Shown: positions 53,774 through 63,573, counted from the stretch's first letter. The stretch: DNA of 64,000 nucleotides from Rhizobium halophilum (GCF_021648825.1 NZ_JAKJHS010000001.1:372001-436000); one strand, 5' to 3'. The notes: generated by a model not told the origin, from the letters alone. Numbers and translations: made by a program.

Positions 53774-56116
53774 TTACTGGCCGCTATTGCTGTTGCTGCT
53801 CAACTGCTGCCATTCCCGGATGGCATCGTTGAACGCTTGCGTCCCCTCTTCGCCCTTCTGGAGCGTCAGAAGGGCGCGCCGCCCATTGCGATAGGCCAGG
53901 GGAACGTCCATCCAGTTGCGCGTCCGCAAAAGCTCAAGGTTTGTGGCCCGCGCATCCGGGAAGTCATTGAGCGCGATCATGTGGAAGTCGTCGGTGATCT
54001 TGGCAGGCACCGCAATCAGCGCATCACCCCTATCCTGCTCCGTCTGCTTCATCGCAATCCGCTGCACGCTGTCGATCGCGCCGCCCTCGAAGCCGGGAGG
54101 AACGGCGAATACGATCTCGATGAGATGGCTCGCGGGCAGCGAAGCGTCGGTATTGCGCTTGAAGGTGATGAGCGCAGTCAGCCCTCTTCCCGGCACATTG
54201 ACGCGCCCTTGCACGACTGGTTCCTGAACGCCATTGGAATTTGCTTCCCGCTGCAGGGACCAGGAGACGGCACCCTCGATCGCCGTTGGTGCTGTTTGAC
54301 CAACCCGTTCTTCATAGAGGAACATTTTCTCCCCAGACAGCGCTGCCGCGTCGGCGGGAGTTGCCGATGGCGCGACTTGTGTCTCCTCGCCTGCAGCATT
54401 AGCTGCTTCGACGGGCGCTGCCGGCGGAGCGTTCAGCTGAGCGACAGACTGCCCTTCCGTGGCAGTGTCAACGGGTCCAGCGCCTTCGTCAACTTCCGTC
54501 CCATCCGGCAGCAACCGCTGGGTGAACTTGGTGCTGTCGACCTCCTCACCCGCCGGCGCAGTCGTCCCATTCTCTGCTGCCGTCTCAGCTTCGGGCGCCT
54601 GTACCTCAGGCTCGGGGGCAGCCGTCTCGACGGCTCCCTCGACTGGCTCGACCGAAGGAGCTGTTTCTGCAGGCGGCTCTCCGACGCCGACAACTTCGCT
54701 AAGGGAATCGCGGTTCAACCACAGTGCGTACCCCCCTGCCGCGAGAACAATGAAGCCTATGGCCGCGAGGACGGGAGCTGTGTAGTTGCGCTTCTTGGGC
54801 GCGACCCGGTAAGGCCGCGGAGGAGGCGGAACCATGTCACCGCTCCCATCGGCCGCTGTAACGTCCTCTTCTGCTGCGCGCCCCGCGGGCATGGCGCTCT
54901 GGTTGTAACCGATAAGTTCCTCGATATCCTCCCAAGGGTCCTTGGAAGCTCCCGTTGCTGGGGCTGCACTGGTTGCCAAGCTGGCAACCTCGCCCGGCAT
55001 TGCCGCTTCGAGCGGTTCTTGAGGATTGGGCTCCTCACCGGCTGCAGGGTCGCGGTAGATCGGGAAGTCCTCGGTGGAAGGCATCCTAACCGACGCCGCA
55101 CTTGCGTAGGTCTGCTCCTCGAAATGAGCTTCCGCGTCCTGCGCGGGGGATGGCGCATGTGGAGGCGTCAGATCTGGAACATCATTCCAGGCGCCAACCT
55201 CCTGTCGCGGATCGAGGTCTTCCGGCCACTGCCAGGCATCGTCCTGAACAGGGGTTGCAGCCTCGGGCTGCCCATCCCAGGATGGGGTGTCTGCAACCTC
55301 CGTTGTCGCCGGCGCGGCCTCTGCAAAAGTCGGCTCCGCGGCTTCATCGACCGAAGGACTGGTGAACGCCTGCCCACCGTCTTGCGCATGCTCAGCCTCC
55401 GAAGTCGGCCAAAGACCGATAGGCTCCGGAGACAGCTGTTCTTCTTGGGGTGGCTCCTGAACGTGATGATCTAAAGACCCAACCGCCGCATAGGGCTCCG
55501 GCTCGTTGCGCGGCTGCCACACATCCTCCGGTGCTTCCTCGGAAACAGTCGCGGGCCCCTCAGGTGCGGCATCGTAGGGAGCCCCGTAGGAGGCATCTTC
55601 GACAGGCTCCTCACGGTAGATCGGAGCATGGTCATAAGCCTGCTCGCTGCGCGCCTCATGAGCCGGTTCCGGCTCCGGATAGGTCTCCTCGTGGTAGGGA
55701 GCGTGCTCCTGCTGGACAGCTTCCGGCTCTTGGGGAGCGGCATACACATCCGGCGAAGGTTCATCCGCGCCCTCTTCGGGCCATTGAGCCTGAACGGCAG
55801 AAGCCGGCTCATAGCCGTCGGCTGGAGCCTCCTCGGCCAACGGCTCCTCGTAGTCCGGCTCTGGTGCAACGATAGGGGCGACAACCGCCTCTTCGGCAGG
55901 AAGCGCTTCCGCGTGCTCCGCCTCCACCGAAAGGATCGCGGACTCGAGCTTCTCCATCTGCCGATGGATCATCGAGTCCGGCGGTGCCGGCTTCATATTC
56001 TCGAGCTGCCGCCGAACTGCGCCGCGTGCCTTGTCGTACACCTTTTCGCGCATCTCCGGCGTGTTCTTCGCCAGACCATCGACGGCGCGGCGGATCACCG
56101 CAACAAAATCTGCCAT
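53774..56116 (-). CDS. large acidic single-pass membrane protein of unknown function
   Basis: The 780-residue protein starts with a conserved-looking helical region (MADFVAVIRRAVDGLAKNTPEMREKVYDKARGAVRRQLENMKP), followed by about 360 residues extremely rich in Glu, Pro and Ala (probably disordered), one membrane helix at about 445-466 (APVLAAIGFIVLAAGGYALWL), a second Ala/Glu/Pro-rich linker, and a C-terminal domain of about 190 residues (SWSLQREANSNGVQEPVVQGRV, SHLIEIVFAVPPGFEGG). The low-complexity cytosolic part suggests a spacer. The role is unknown. It is divergent from nothing nearby and follows purA on the same strand. Confidence 0.85.
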   Translation of the reverse strand: MADFVAVIRRAVDGLAKNTPEMREKVYDKARGAVRRQLENMKPAPPDSMIHRQMEKLESAILSVEAEHAEALPAEEAVVAPIVAPEPDYEEPLAEEAPADGYEPASAVQAQWPEEGADEPSPDVYAAPQEPEAVQQEHAPYHEETYPEPEPAHEARSEQAYDHAPIYREEPVEDASYGAPYDAAPEGPATVSEEAPEDVWQPRNEPEPYAAVGSLDHHVQEPPQEEQLSPEPIGLWPTSEAEHAQDGGQAFTSPSVDEAAEPTFAEAAPATTEVADTPSWDGQPEAATPVQDDAWQWPEDLDPRQEVGAWNDVPDLTPPHAPSPAQDAEAHFEEQTYASAASVRMPSTEDFPIYRDPAAGEEPNPQEPLEAAMPGEVASLATSAAPATGASKDPWEDIEELIGYNQSAMPAGRAAEEDVTAADGSGDMVPPPPRPYRVAPKKRNYTAPVLAAIGFIVLAAGGYALWLNRDSLSEVVGVGEPPAETAPSVEPVEGAVETAAPEPEVQAPEAETAAENGTTAPAGEEVDSTKFTQRLLPDGTEVDEGAGPVDTATEGQSVAQLNAPPAAPVEAANAAGEETQVAPSATPADAAALSGEKMFLYEERVGQTAPTAIEGAVSWSLQREANSNGVQEPVVQGRVNVPGRGLTALITFKRNTDASLPASHLIEIVFAVPPGFEGGAIDSVQRIAMKQTEQDRGDALIAVPAKITDDFHMIALNDFPDARATNLELLRTRNWMDVPLAYRNGRRALLTLQKGEEGTQAFNDAIREWQQLSSNSNSGQ

Positions 56117-56174
56117 CAGCACTTTCTCATGATCATTGATCGTTCACCAAAAGATGGTCAATCAAAGGTGAACA

Positions 56175-57473
56175 TTAGTCTTCAAACGGATCGGTCACAA
56201 GTATCGTATCGTCCCGCTCGGGACTGGTGGAAAGTAGGGCCACGGGTGCGCCGATCAACTCCTCCACCTGACGGACGTACTTGATGGCCTGTGCAGGCAG
56301 GTCAGCCCATTTGCGCGCGCCGACGGTGGACTGTTTCCAGCCTTCAAGGGTAACATAGATCGGCTCGACGCGCGCCTGCGCCGCCTGGTTTGCCGGAAGA
56401 TGATCGATCTCCTGCCCGTCGAGCTTGTAGCCGACGCAGATCTTCAGCTCATCAAGGCCGTCGAGGACGTCGAGCTTGGTCAAGGCAATCCCGGTGATGC
56501 CGTTCGTTGCAACAGACTGCCGAACCAACGCGGCGTCGAACCAGCCGCAACGACGCTTGCGGCCAGTCACGGTGCCGAATTCATGCCCCTTTTCCCCAAG
56601 GAACTGGCCGACCTCGTCATGCAGTTCAGTTGGGAAGGGCCCCTCGCCGACGCGGGTCGTGTAGGCCTTGGTAATCCCAAGGATATAGCCGAGGGAGCCG
56701 GGTCCCATGCCAGAACCGGCCGCTGCCTGGCCTGCCACGGTGTTGGAGGACGTGACAAAGGGATAGGTCCCGTGGTCGATGTCGAGCAGCGAACCCTGTG
56801 CGCCTTCGAAAAGGATGCGGGCCCCCTTGCGGCGCTCCTTGTCGAGCAACAGCCAGACGGTCTCCCGGAAGGGCAGGATCTTGTCGGCAACCGACGTCAA
56901 CTCCTCCATGATCGCTTCATAGGAGACCTCCGGGGCGCCTAGACCGCGGCGAATGGCATTGTGGTGCGTGAGGATCCGGTCGACCTTCCCGCCGAGCGTA
57001 TCGAGATCGGCGAGGTCCATCACACGAATTGCGCGACGACCGACCTTGTCTTCGTAAGCGGGGCCGATGCCGCGGCGGGTCGTGCCGATCTTCGTACCGC
57101 TGTTGGACGCTGCATCCTCGCGCATCCCGTCTAGCTCCCGGTGAAGCGAGAGGATCAGCGTGGCGTTATCGGCGACCCGCAGGTTTTCCGGCGTGATCTG
57201 GACCCCTTGTCCAGCCAGCTTTTCGATCTCTGCGATGAGGGCGTGCGGATCTACCACCACGCCGTTGCCAATGACGGCCATCTTGCCCGGTCGCACAACA
57301 CCCGATGGCAGAAGCGACAGCTTGTAGGAAACGCCGTCGATCACGAGGGTGTGGCCGGCATTATGCCCGCCCTGGAACCGAACGACGACGTCGGCTCGCT
57401 CAGACAGCCAGTCAACAATCTTGCCCTTGCCCTCGTCGCCCCATTGGGAACCGACCACCACGACGTTCGTCAT
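56175..57473 (-). CDS. purA: adenylosuccinate synthase
   Basis: PurA joins IMP and aspartate with GTP to form adenylosuccinate, the committed step to AMP. The GTP-binding and catalytic motifs are intact: [43 protein letters not shown] and [15 protein letters not shown]. It is 432 residues, the normal size, and divergent from the EamA gene over a 122-base gap. Confidence 0.98.
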   Translation of the reverse strand: MTNVVVVGSQWGDEGKGKIVDWLSERADVVVRFQGGHNAGHTLVIDGVSYKLSLLPSGVVRPGKMAVIGNGVVVDPHALIAEIEKLAGQGVQITPENLRVADNATLILSLHRELDGMREDAASNSGTKIGTTRRGIGPAYEDKVGRRAIRVMDLADLDTLGGKVDRILTHHNAIRRGLGAPEVSYEAIMEELTSVADKILPFRETVWLLLDKERRKGARILFEGAQGSLLDIDHGTYPFVTSSNTVAGQAAAGSGMGPGSLGYILGITKAYTTRVGEGPFPTELHDEVGQFLGEKGHEFGTVTGRKRRCGWFDAALVRQSVATNGITGIALTKLDVLDGLDELKICVGYKLDGQEIDHLPANQAAQARVEPIYVTLEGWKQSTVGARKWADLPAQAIKYVRQVEELIGAPVALLSTSPERDDTILVTDPFED

Positions 57474-57595
57474 TTCTTCGCTTTCCTAATTCCGCGCAAG
57501 CTGTTGCGCCCACTCAAACCGGCGCATCTATAAAACCAAGATGCATGGAAAGCGAACCGTTTGTCGCGACAAAAGCGGTTTTTACGTGACAAATC

Positions 57596-58546
57596 ATGAA
57601 CCCTGGGGCTATCAGCCTGTCACCCTGGCATCCCCCTGCCTCGTTTCCGCTGGAGTCTCCCTTGCACAAGAAGGCCTACCTGTGTCTCGTGATCGCGACG
57701 CTCTCCTGGGGCGGGAACGCAGTGGCCGGCAAATTGGCGATCGGGCATGTCAGCCCGATGATGCTGACGTTCTGGCGCTGGGCGATCGCCGTCGCGATCA
57801 TCTTCGCAATCTCAGTGCCCCAGCTTATCAAGGACTGGCGGATCGTCAGGAAGCGCCTGCCGATCCTCGTTTTCTACGGCGTGATCGGCTACACGACCTT
57901 CAACGCGACGCTCTATACCGCGCTCAAGTACACCACCGCGATCAACGTCGCGATTGAGCAGGCCGGCATTCCGATGCTGATCTTCATTATCAACTTCCTG
58001 CTGTTTAGGACCCGAGTCTCGGTTGCGCAGATTTTCGGCTTCTCTCTCACCCTTGTCGGGGTTGCCCTGACTGCGGCCCACGGCGATTTGGCAACTCTCC
58101 TGCAGTTGACGGTCAACTATGGCGACGCTCTGATGCTGATCGCCGTTGTCGCTTATGCGATCTATACTGTGTCGCTGCGGTGGAAGCCGATGATCGACTG
58201 GCGCACGCTCATGGCCTTTCCGGCCCTCTTTGCCCTTCTGACGACTGTCCCCCTTGCGCTCTGGGAACACGCCAGCAACCAGGCGATCTGGCCAGATGCC
58301 CAGGGCTGGACGATCATCCTCTACACCGCGCTGTTCGCTTCCCTGCTCGCGCAGGTGCTCTACATTAAGGGCGTCGAAGGTATCGGTCCCAATCGCGCCA
58401 GCCTGTTCATCAACCTGATCCCGGTCTTCGGCACCTTGCTTTCCGTGGCCATCATCGGAGAAGACCTGCAGGCCTTCCATGTCGCTGCCCTGGTCCTGGC
58501 GCTGGGAGGGATCGCGATCGCAGAACGGGGAAAACCCGCTTCGTAA
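57596..58546 (+). CDS. EamA/DMT-family transporter
   Basis: This inner-membrane exporter has ten helices in two EamA repeats (LVIATLSWGGNAVAGKLAIG and ALMLIAVVAYAIYTVSLRW, ending IGEDLQAFHVAALVLALGGIAIAE). DMT proteins export amino acids or other metabolites; the cargo is unknown. The start is uncertain: ATG 57596 gives a 22-residue polar extension, while TTG 57662 (LHKKAYLCL) would put the first helix at the N-terminus. Confidence 0.88.
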   Translation: MNPGAISLSPWHPPASFPLESPLHKKAYLCLVIATLSWGGNAVAGKLAIGHVSPMMLTFWRWAIAVAIIFAISVPQLIKDWRIVRKRLPILVFYGVIGYTTFNATLYTALKYTTAINVAIEQAGIPMLIFIINFLLFRTRVSVAQIFGFSLTLVGVALTAAHGDLATLLQLTVNYGDALMLIAVVAYAIYTVSLRWKPMIDWRTLMAFPALFALLTTVPLALWEHASNQAIWPDAQGWTIILYTALFASLLAQVLYIKGVEGIGPNRASLFINLIPVFGTLLSVAIIGEDLQAFHVAALVLALGGIAIAERGKPAS

Positions 58547-58599
58547 AGCAGCGGCTTCCGGACGCCTAAACCTTTCATTAAATTTTAATCGTCATGACT

Positions 58600-58614
58600 C
58601 TCTTGAATCAAGAG
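58600..58614. promoter_or_regulatory. 15-bp palindrome with GANTC sites before the lipoprotein gene
   Basis: CTCTTGAATCAAGAG is a perfect palindrome around one central base. It contains one GANTC site (GAATC, 58605) and overlaps another (GACTC, 58596). It ends nine bases before the ATG of the transglycosylase-like gene, where an operator or leader element would affect initiation. Confidence 0.45.
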
Positions 58615-58622
58615 GTCTAGCG

Positions 58623-59195
58623 ATGCGTATTGCGTTCTCCGTCGCGCTCCTGCTGTTGCTCTCAGCCTGTGCGTCTGCCCCTAACCGGATCAACAACGCC
58701 TGCGCGATTTTCGAACAGCGCAGCGGCTTGTTCAACAACTGGTCGAGGGAGGCAAGGAAGGTCGAGCGCGAGTTCGGCGTGCCGGTCCCCATCCTGATGG
58801 CCACGATCTACACCGAGTCCGGCTTCCGCTCCAACGCGCGTCCGCCGCGCACCAAGCTCCTCGGCTTCATTCCCTGGAAGCGGCAGTCATCTGCCTATGG
58901 ATATGCGCAGGCACTCGACGGCACTTGGATGGAATACCAGCGTGCGACCGGGCGCTGGTCCGCGCGCCGCAGTGATTTCGGCGACGCAATCCACTTCGTA
59001 GGGTGGTACCACCACCGCAGCAGCGTCAAGAACGGGATCCCCCGCAACGACAGCTACAAGCTCTACCTCGCCTATTACACGGGCCACGCCGGCTACGCGC
59101 GCGGATCCTTCACCTCGACAGCGCGCAAGGGTGCGCAACGCTCAGCCGCCATCGCCCAGAGATATGAAGCGCAGCTGCGCTCCTGCGGCTACTGA
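58623..59195 (+). CDS. SLT-domain lipoprotein, transglycosylase-like
   Basis: This 190-residue protein has a lipoprotein signal peptide ending in the lipobox LLSAC. The rest resembles a lytic transglycosylase: the catalytic Glu is in ATIYTESGFRSNA, with AYGYAQALDGTW and the C-terminal YYTGHAGYARG. It probably cleaves peptidoglycan glycan strands at the outer membrane. The ATG at 58623 is set by the lipobox spacing; the frame to 58479 overlaps the EamA gene. Confidence 0.88.
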   Translation: MRIAFSVALLLLLSACASAPNRINNACAIFEQRSGLFNNWSREARKVEREFGVPVPILMATIYTESGFRSNARPPRTKLLGFIPWKRQSSAYGYAQALDGTWMEYQRATGRWSARRSDFGDAIHFVGWYHHRSSVKNGIPRNDSYKLYLAYYTGHAGYARGSFTSTARKGAQRSAAIAQRYEAQLRSCGY

Positions 59196-59198
59196 CGA

Positions 59199-59235
59199 AA
59201 AAGCCGCCGCCAAGGAGGGCGACGGCTTTTTGTGG
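59199..59235. terminator. bidirectional terminator between the SLT lipoprotein and the ABC binding protein gene
   Basis: AAAAGCCGCCGCC and GGCGACGGCTTTTT form a 13-bp stem with one mismatch around a short loop, directly after the lipoprotein stop. The A- and T-runs allow termination from both sides, and the genes converge. Confidence 0.85.
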
Positions 59236-59245
59236 GTCGGCGACC

Positions 59246-60007
59246 TTAGTAAATGTCGAAGGGGAAGTACTTGGCGACGATCTTTCCGTAGGTGCCGTCC
59301 GCGACGATGGCGTCGATTGCCTTGTTGAAGCGCTCCTTCAACGCCTCCTCGCCCTTGCGGATGCCGATTCCGGCCTCGGTCTCCGTGCCGGGCACATCTC
59401 CGATCATCTTGCAGCAGTCCTTGCCATCGTTGTTGAGCCAGTCGGCGACCACGAACTTGTCTGAAATGAGTGCGTCGATCCGGCCGTTCTGGAGGTCGGC
59501 GGCCGCTTCTTCCTGCGTTGGGTAGAGTTTCACCTCGATCCCCGCCTTCTCGTAGACGTCTGTGGCGTAGTTGGCCTGCGTCGTAGAGGCTTGAGCGCCG
59601 ACCACTTTGCCTTCGAGATTTTCGACGGAGACGCCGTCCACGTCGCCGTCCTTGGGAGCAATTACGGCCAAGGGCGTGGTGTAGTACTTGTTGGTGAAGT
59701 CGATCTGTTGCTTGCGTTCCTTGGTGATGCTCATGGACGCGATGATGGCATCATACTTGTTAGCCATCAGACCAGGAATGATCCCGTCCCAATCCTGTGC
59801 CACGATCGTACATTTCGCCTTCATTTCTTCGCAAAGCGCATTGGCGATATCCACGTCGAAGCCCTTCATCGAGCCGTCTGCGTCGATGAAGTTGAAAGGT
59901 GGATAGGCGCCCTCCGTGGCGATACGGATTTCGCTAACCTGCGCATGGGCGACCGAGGCAAAGGCGGCGATGCTTGCGAGAACGGTGGATGCGAGCAGTG
60001 TTTTCAT
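59246..60007 (-). CDS. polar amino acid ABC transporter substrate-binding protein (HisJ/ArgT-like)
   Basis: This periplasmic binding protein of 253 residues has a signal peptide (VLASIAAFASVAHAQ) and the family pattern IRIATEGAYPPFNFIDADGSMKGFDVDIANALCEEM. The CDCCK-like pair NDGKDCCKMIGD matches the lysine/arginine/ornithine/histidine binders. It stands alone: no permease or ATPase lies next to it, so it must work with a transporter encoded elsewhere. A basic amino acid is the likely ligand. Confidence 0.92.
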   Translation of the reverse strand: MKTLLASTVLASIAAFASVAHAQVSEIRIATEGAYPPFNFIDADGSMKGFDVDIANALCEEMKAKCTIVAQDWDGIIPGLMANKYDAIIASMSITKERKQQIDFTNKYYTTPLAVIAPKDGDVDGVSVENLEGKVVGAQASTTQANYATDVYEKAGIEVKLYPTQEEAAADLQNGRIDALISDKFVVADWLNNDGKDCCKMIGDVPGTETEAGIGIRKGEEALKERFNKAIDAIVADGTYGKIVAKYFPFDIY

Positions 60008-60196
60008 TCTTTTTCCTCTCTGGCGGCCATTGGACCTGACGCAGCTTAGAGGAATGGCTGCCCGTCTGGAAAGAGCTGAGGGTCGTCCCCAGCTCTATTG
60101 ACACCAATCGTGACGCTTTAAGACACGCTGGAGCGCGCCGGCAGCGTGTTTGGCCGTCGCGACACATCTTCCTTTGGCGCTACACCCTGAGCCGCC

Positions 60197-60811
60197 TCAT
60201 GCCCCAAGCGTCGCGAAAAAATGTTTGGCCGCATCGATTTCATTTGCACGAATTTCATGTCCGCCCGGATGCCACTCAAGGCTGACCTCATCTCCTGAGC
60301 GAGTGAAATAGTCAGCCAGCGACTGCGTCCATTCCACCGATGCGATCGGATCCCGTTCGCCTGCTGTGATCAGGATGCGGCTGCTCGCCCTCTGCGCCCT
60401 TTTCTCCGGTTCGAATGGGATGAGCGGATGCATCAGCACCGCCGCCTCGAACAGCCCCGGCTTGTGGATCAGCATGCTGGCGAGGATATTGGCGCCGTTG
60501 GAGAAGCCGAGACCCAGAACCGGCCCCGCCCCATAATGCTCCCGGTTTGCAGACACGAACTCGCTCATCCGGTTGGTGGCGCGGGCCAGATCCTCGCAGT
60601 CATAGACGCCTTCCGCCTTGCGGCGGAAGAAACGCGCAGCGCCATGTTCCGAGATGTCGCCGCGAGGCGAGATCACCGTGGCATTCGGCAGGAGCACCGT
60701 TCCGAAATCAAAAAACTGATTCTCGTCGCCGCCGGTACCATGGAACACGAAGAGAATGGGCGCACCGGCCTCACCCGGCTTGGCGCGATGGATGTAACTC
60801 TCATGACTCAT
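60197..60811 (-). CDS. alpha/beta-hydrolase of the phospholipase/carboxylesterase family (MhqD-like)
   Basis: This 204-residue esterase has the nucleophile motif LGLGFSNGANIL, the oxyanion stretch FVFHGTGGDENQ and the catalytic His in HPGGHEI. It resembles MhqD-type carboxylesterases. The dioxygenase gene upstream, 27 bases away, is MhqO-like, and in Bacillus these two are paired in quinone detoxification. The ATG at 60811 follows AAAGGAGAATACA. Confidence 0.87.
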   Translation of the reverse strand: MSHESYIHRAKPGEAGAPILFVFHGTGGDENQFFDFGTVLLPNATVISPRGDISEHGAARFFRRKAEGVYDCEDLARATNRMSEFVSANREHYGAGPVLGLGFSNGANILASMLIHKPGLFEAAVLMHPLIPFEPEKRAQRASSRILITAGERDPIASVEWTQSLADYFTRSGDEVSLEWHPGGHEIRANEIDAAKHFFATLGA

Positions 60812-60838
60812 TGTATTCTCCTTTGGAGGCCTCACACG

Positions 60839-61771
60839 TCAGGCGTCCAGCGGTTCGAGATGTTCTTCGAGCATTGCCCGCAGATGGGCGTGCTGCGTCG
60901 GCAGTTTCAGGGCCTCGCCAAGATGCGCCGTATCCTCGTCGCGGTCGAAGCCGGGTTCGTTCGTGGCGATCTCGAACAGCACGCCGCCGGGGGTGCGGAA
61001 GTAGATCGCCCAGAAGTAGTCCCGGTCGATCACCGGCGTCACATTGTAACCCGTGTCCATCAGCGCCTTGCGGACCTCGAGTTGCTTCTCGCGGTTCTCG
61101 ACTGCAAAAGCGATGTGGTGAACCGAACCAGCACCGAGCCGCGCCCCGTTGATGTTCGGCATCGTCTCGATATCGATGACATCGGCACCGTTGCCGCCCG
61201 GCACGCCCAGGCGCAGGACGCCATCCTTCGCATCGAGCCGCTGATATCCCATGAACTTCAGAAGCTCTGCCGTCGCACCTTCGTCCTGCAGCCTCATGGA
61301 GGCGGAGTGGAAGCCCCGGATCGCATAGTCCTCGCCGACGCCATTGCCGGTCCAGGCTTCCCGCGGATCATCCCTGACTTCGACGAGGGCAAACCCGTCA
61401 CCGTCGGGCCCGGCGAAGTGGAGCCGGTTCTCGCCAAAGGCGCTGGCCGTTTTCAGACCTTCCGCTCCGGCCCTGGTCAGCCGGTCGGTCCAGTATCCGA
61501 AAGAGCCTTCCGGCACTGAGAACAGCGTGGTCCCCACCTCCCCCGTGCCGGGACGGCCGCGGGCGATATGCGGGAACGGGAAATAGGTCATCACCGAACC
61601 TGGCGTGCCCACCTCGTCACCGTAATACAGGTGGTAGACGTCCGGCGCGTCGAAGTTGACGGTCTTCTTTACCCGGCGCAGGCCGAGCGTATCGGTGAAG
61701 AACTTGTTGTTTATAGGCGCACTCGCCGCCATCGATGTGACGTGATGCAGTCCCTTGATCTGATCGAGCAT
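60839..61771 (-). CDS. ring-cleaving extradiol dioxygenase, VOC superfamily (MhqO-like)
   Basis: This 310-residue protein consists of two glyoxalase/VOC modules: the first starts IKGLHHVTSMAASAPINNKFFTDTLGLRRVKKTVNFD, the second holds YAIRGFHSASMRLQDEGATAELLKFMGY. Metal ligands are in HHVTS, GSVHHIAFAV and VLFEIATNEPGF. It probably cleaves hydroquinone-type rings or protects against quinones. The 130-base gap upstream should hold its promoter; no MhqR-type repressor gene is next to it. Confidence 0.9.
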   Translation of the reverse strand: MLDQIKGLHHVTSMAASAPINNKFFTDTLGLRRVKKTVNFDAPDVYHLYYGDEVGTPGSVMTYFPFPHIARGRPGTGEVGTTLFSVPEGSFGYWTDRLTRAGAEGLKTASAFGENRLHFAGPDGDGFALVEVRDDPREAWTGNGVGEDYAIRGFHSASMRLQDEGATAELLKFMGYQRLDAKDGVLRLGVPGGNGADVIDIETMPNINGARLGAGSVHHIAFAVENREKQLEVRKALMDTGYNVTPVIDRDYFWAIYFRTPGGVLFEIATNEPGFDRDEDTAHLGEALKLPTQHAHLRAMLEEHLEPLDA

Positions 61772-61904
61772 CTAAAACCCCTTCTGGCTTTGTGAGCCTG
61801 TCTCTGGGGTTATATCTGGCGATCGCCACCGCGATCGTATAGGGGGCTCGGACGAACGCATTGTTCACTTTTTGAATGCCGCGAAGTAGATCTCCGTTCA
61901 CAAA

Positions 61905-62594
61905 TCAAGTGGGATCCGGCAGTTTCCAGTCGATCGCGGTCCTGCCGCGAGACACCAGGAAATCATTGGCCTGCGAAAAATGGCGAGAGCCAAAGAACCC
62001 GTTATGGGCAGAGAGTGGCGATGGATGCGGCGAGCGCAGAACCAGATGCCGTCTGGAGTCGACGAACGCTGCCTTTTTCTGAGCGTATGAACCCCAGAGC
62101 ATGAAGACGACGCCATCACAGCGCTCGTTGACGACGCGGATGACCGCATCGGTAAAGCGCTCCCAGCCTTTCCTCTGATGCGATGCCGCACGCCCTTCCT
62201 CCACCGTTAGAACGCTGTTCAGCAGCAGCACACCCTGCCTCGCCCATTGCTCGAGGAAGCCATGTTTGGCGGGCGGAATTCCGAGGTCACTTTGGAGTTC
62301 CTTGTAGATGTTCACCAGCGACGGAGGGATACGGACATCCGGCTGCACCGAGAAGCAGAGGCCATGTGCCTGGCCATGACCGTGATAAGGATCCTGGCCC
62401 AGTATCACGACCTTGACCTGATCGAGCGGGGTGAGATCGAGCGCACGGAAATACTCCGCGCCCTTGGGGAAGATGCGCTTGCCGGCCTGCTTCTCGCTCA
62501 GGAGAAAGCCGCGAAGTTCGCTCATGTACGGGTTGCTGAATTCAGGCGCCAGGGCCTGCTTCCAGCTTTCCTCCAGCTTCACCTCATCCACCAT
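61905..62594 (-). CDS. ung: uracil-DNA glycosylase
   Basis: Ung removes uracil from DNA to start base-excision repair. The water-activating loop with D68 ([18 protein letters not shown]) and the leucine loop ([17 protein letters not shown]) are both intact. It is 229 residues, normal for family 1. It lies eight bases downstream of the glyoxalase-family gene, so the two may be co-transcribed. Confidence 0.97.
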   Translation of the reverse strand: MVDEVKLEESWKQALAPEFSNPYMSELRGFLLSEKQAGKRIFPKGAEYFRALDLTPLDQVKVVILGQDPYHGHGQAHGLCFSVQPDVRIPPSLVNIYKELQSDLGIPPAKHGFLEQWARQGVLLLNSVLTVEEGRAASHQRKGWERFTDAVIRVVNERCDGVVFMLWGSYAQKKAAFVDSRRHLVLRSPHPSPLSAHNGFFGSRHFSQANDFLVSRGRTAIDWKLPDPT

Positions 62595-62602
62595 GGCAGC
62601 CT

Positions 62603-62998
62603 CTACAAGAACCTGCCGCCGCGTTGAAGCACCTCGATCTTGTAGCCATCCGGGTCGGTTGCAAAGAAGAAGCGTGCGAAAGGCTTGCCGTCACGCGGCA
62701 TGTCGACCAGCTTTCCGATCGTCAGGCCCAGCTCGCTGAATCGCCTGTGCTCTGCTTCAACGTCCTCGACCGATACCGCCAGATGGCCATAGCCATCGCC
62801 CAGATCATACGGCTTGTCGCGTCCGGCATTGACCGTCAGTTCAAGCTCGAAGCCGGTTTCGGCATTAGAGAGGTAGATCAACGTGAAGCCATCGAACGGC
62901 ACCCTCTCCGCGATTTTCAAGCCAAAGGCCTTCTCGTAGAAGTCCAACGAGCGCTTTTCGTCGAGCACCCGGATCATCGAATGGATCATCTTCGCCAT
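62603..62998 (-). CDS. glyoxalase I-family protein (lactoylglutathione lyase-like)
   Basis: This 131-residue VOC-fold protein resembles GloA, the Ni/Zn enzyme that isomerises the methylglyoxal-glutathione hemithioacetal. The metal ligands are visible as H in [11 protein letters not shown] in [10 protein letters not shown] in [11 protein letters not shown] and E in [11 protein letters not shown]. The ATG at 62998 ([10 protein letters not shown]) is the family start. It is divergent from the YbaN-like gene. Confidence 0.9.
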   Translation of the reverse strand: MAKMIHSMIRVLDEKRSLDFYEKAFGLKIAERVPFDGFTLIYLSNAETGFELELTVNAGRDKPYDLGDGYGHLAVSVEDVEAEHRRFSELGLTIGKLVDMPRDGKPFARFFFATDPDGYKIEVLQRGGRFL

Positions 62999-63210
62999 CG
63001 TTCGCACTCCTTGCCAATTGTCGGCCCGTTTATCGGCAATCAAGGGGGGCTTGCCAATGCCGTTCTTTCGAATCGGAAGCTGAATTTACACCCCACTGGC
63101 CAGTCCCGCTGATTGAATTTCCGGCATGGGTGATCATATCTTGACGCGCTGTAGCAGGTTTTTGGTAACGCGGTGACGCAACCATCAGCCATCTCGGAGA
63201 CGAGCTGAGA

Positions 63211-63573
63211 ATGCGCCCTATCTACCTGAGCCTTGGGTGGCTGTTCGTGACCATCGGAGTGATCGGTGTATTCTTGCCTGTTTTGCCGACGACACCCTTC
63301 CTGATCCTCGCGGTGGCCTGCTTTGCCCGTTCCTCGCCAAGACTTGAGGCCTGGCTTCTCGACCATCCCAAATTCGGCCAGCCCTTGCGCGATTGGCGGG
63401 AGAAAGGGGCGATCCCCCGCAAGGCAAAAATAGCAGCCGTCGTTATGATGGCCGTGAGCTATGCCATCTTCTGGTTTGGCACCTCCCCACCCTTCTGGCG
63501 TGCCGTAGTCGTTGCCGCGGTCATGATCGCTCCAGCCTTGTTCGTGGTGACGCGGCCAGAACCGGATACCTGA
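63211..63573 (+). CDS. YbaN/DUF454-family inner-membrane protein
   Basis: This 120-residue protein has the DUF454 signature: LGWLFVTIGVIGVFLPVLPTTPFLILAVACFARSSPRLEAWLLDH, then HPKFGQPLRDWREKGAIPRKAK and two C-terminal helices. E. coli YbaN is the best-known member; its function is not established. It ends directly beside the convergent hmuV. Confidence 0.92.
   Translation: MRPIYLSLGWLFVTIGVIGVFLPVLPTTPFLILAVACFARSSPRLEAWLLDHPKFGQPLRDWREKGAIPRKAKIAAVVMMAVSYAIFWFGTSPPFWRAVVVAAVMIAPALFVVTRPEPDT

Noticed and set aside
53837..55474. 545-codon open frame antisense to the acidic membrane protein
   Set aside because: It mirrors the Glu/Pro-rich repeat-like composition of the opposite strand and encodes an Arg/Cys-rich, domain-free sequence.
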